From Legionella bononiensis (GTDB taxonomy: Bacteria > Pseudomonadota > Gammaproteobacteria > Legionellales > Legionellaceae), in NCBI RefSeq assembly GCF_016786215.1, contig NZ_JADOBG010000023.1:62001-126000 (forward strand): a stretch of 64,000 nt of DNA, read 5' to 3'. The translations under genes and the position numbers were made by a program. Shown here piece by piece: positions 63,442 through 64,000 of this stretch (its first letter is position 1; the number at the start of each line of letters is the position of its first letter). The notes below the pieces were generated by a model. The model was not told where the DNA came from and ran no database searches. It saw nothing but the letters and a program-made list of their open reading frames with translations.

Positions 63442-64000
63442 ATGAAAAAAGCAGTCGTGTTGTTATCTGGAGGATTGGATTCAACTACCTGTCTGGCTCT
63501 GGCAAAATCCAAAGGCTTTGCCTGTTATGCTCTAAGTTTTTCATACGGTCAAAGGCATTCTGCTGAATTACTCGCTGCCGCGAGGATAGCGCAGTATTTG
63601 GGTGTGGTCGAACACAAGACAGTTACACTGGATACTCAATTATTTGGTGGTTCCGCGCTTACTGATCAAAGCATAGATGTTCCCGATTTTCAGGACAATT
63701 CAAAAATACCAGTTACCTATGTTCCTGCTCGAAATACGATATTTTTGTCTATGGCTTTGGGCTTTGCTGAATCCATTGGCGCAAGAGATATTTTTATCGG
63801 CGCCAGTTCAGTTGATTTTTCTCATTACCCGGATTGCCGGCCCGAATTTATTCAGGCTTTTCAAGATATGGCAAATTTGGCTACCAAGGCGGGTATTGAA
63901 GGGGACTCTTTTCGTATTAATGCTCCATTACAATACTTAAGTAAAATTGAAACCATTCAATTGGGCTTGCAATTAGGAGTGGATTATCGATTGACGGTAT
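63442..64000 (+). CDS. queC: 7-cyano-7-deazaguanine synthase QueC, N-terminal part
   Basis: The frame runs from the ATG at 63442 off the end of the window, giving 186 residues (about 80 percent of a normal QueC). The N-terminal PP-loop is [17 protein letters not shown], followed by [31 protein letters not shown] in part and the signature [18 protein letters not shown] in part. QueC converts 7-carboxy-7-deazaguanine and ammonia to preQ0 using ATP, in the queuosine pathway. GAGG lies about 11 bases before the ATG. The C-terminal zinc cysteines are outside the window. Confidence 0.96.
   Translation, partial: MKKAVVLLSGGLDSTTCLALAKSKGFACYALSFSYGQRHSAELLAAARIAQYLGVVEHKTVTLDTQLFGGSALTDQSIDVPDFQDNSKIPVTYVPARNTIFLSMALGFAESIGARDIFIGASSVDFSHYPDCRPEFIQAFQDMANLATKAGIEGDSFRINAPLQYLSKIETIQLGLQLGVDYRLTV

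Overview
This 64 kb window looks like a chromosomal segment from a Legionella-type gammaproteobacterium. The reasons are the AT-rich coding style (judged by eye, not computed), the gene order ksgA-(TraI_2-like)-apaH, ubiE-ubiJ-ubiB-tatA-tatB with tatC placed elsewhere, mnmG-rsmG-parA-parB, a caa3-type cytochrome oxidase operon, and several large coiled-coil/membrane proteins with glutamate- and aspartate-rich C-termini of the kind exported by the Dot/Icm system. No rRNA, tRNA, CRISPR array or intact insertion sequence was found.

Layout. 1-4000: the end of a flavin-reductase-like gene, a small membrane protein, hspQ, tatC and panD, then a repeat-rich stretch (palindromes, an inverted pair of 23-bp tandem arrays, 10-bp and 8-bp satellites) and one small hypothetical gene. 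4196-7141: rsmA(ksgA), a TraI_2/HD-like protein with a degraded metal motif, and apaH. 7161-11809: a TolC-MacA-MacB-type tripartite efflux operon with ATPase and permease as separate proteins. 12257-16328: a DUF1841 gene, then ubiE-ubiJ-(tiny membrane gene)-ubiB-tatA-tatB for ubiquinone synthesis and twin-arginine export. 16680-23444: a coiled-coil effector candidate, an MsrB-MsrA fusion, mltB, a DhaL-DegV (fatty acid kinase-like) fusion and a DUF1295 membrane enzyme.

23774-43175 is the most distinctive part: a nonribosomal peptide synthetase locus. A 1942-residue synthetase (C-A-MT-T-E) is transcribed leftward with a Wzx/MATE-like flippase. Divergently, a 3793-residue synthetase (TubC docking-C-A-T-E-C-C-A-T-E-TE) is followed 3 bp later by a TylF-type methyltransferase. 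Pocket residues read by hand suggest an Asp-like N-methylated residue, an unassigned polar residue, and threonine (exact canonical code). Every module has an epimerization domain, so an all-D tripeptide core is predicted. Unusual features are a tandem C-C pair, a first C domain lacking the HHxxxDG aspartate, and an epimerase directly before the thioesterase.

43636-52240: a LysE/ArgO exporter, a family 4 glycosyltransferase, a Rieske protein, then a tetraheme cytochrome c and the oxidase genes ctaC (with fused cytochrome c), ctaD, ctaG and ctaE. 52262-55084: small membrane or unknown proteins, a 69-bp MITE-like element and another effector candidate. 55301-59448: parB, parA, rsmG and mnmG on the minus strand. 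59543-64000: a 636-residue effector-like membrane protein, a DUF559 remnant, a bifunctional mannose-1-phosphate guanylyltransferase and the start of queC, which runs off the window.
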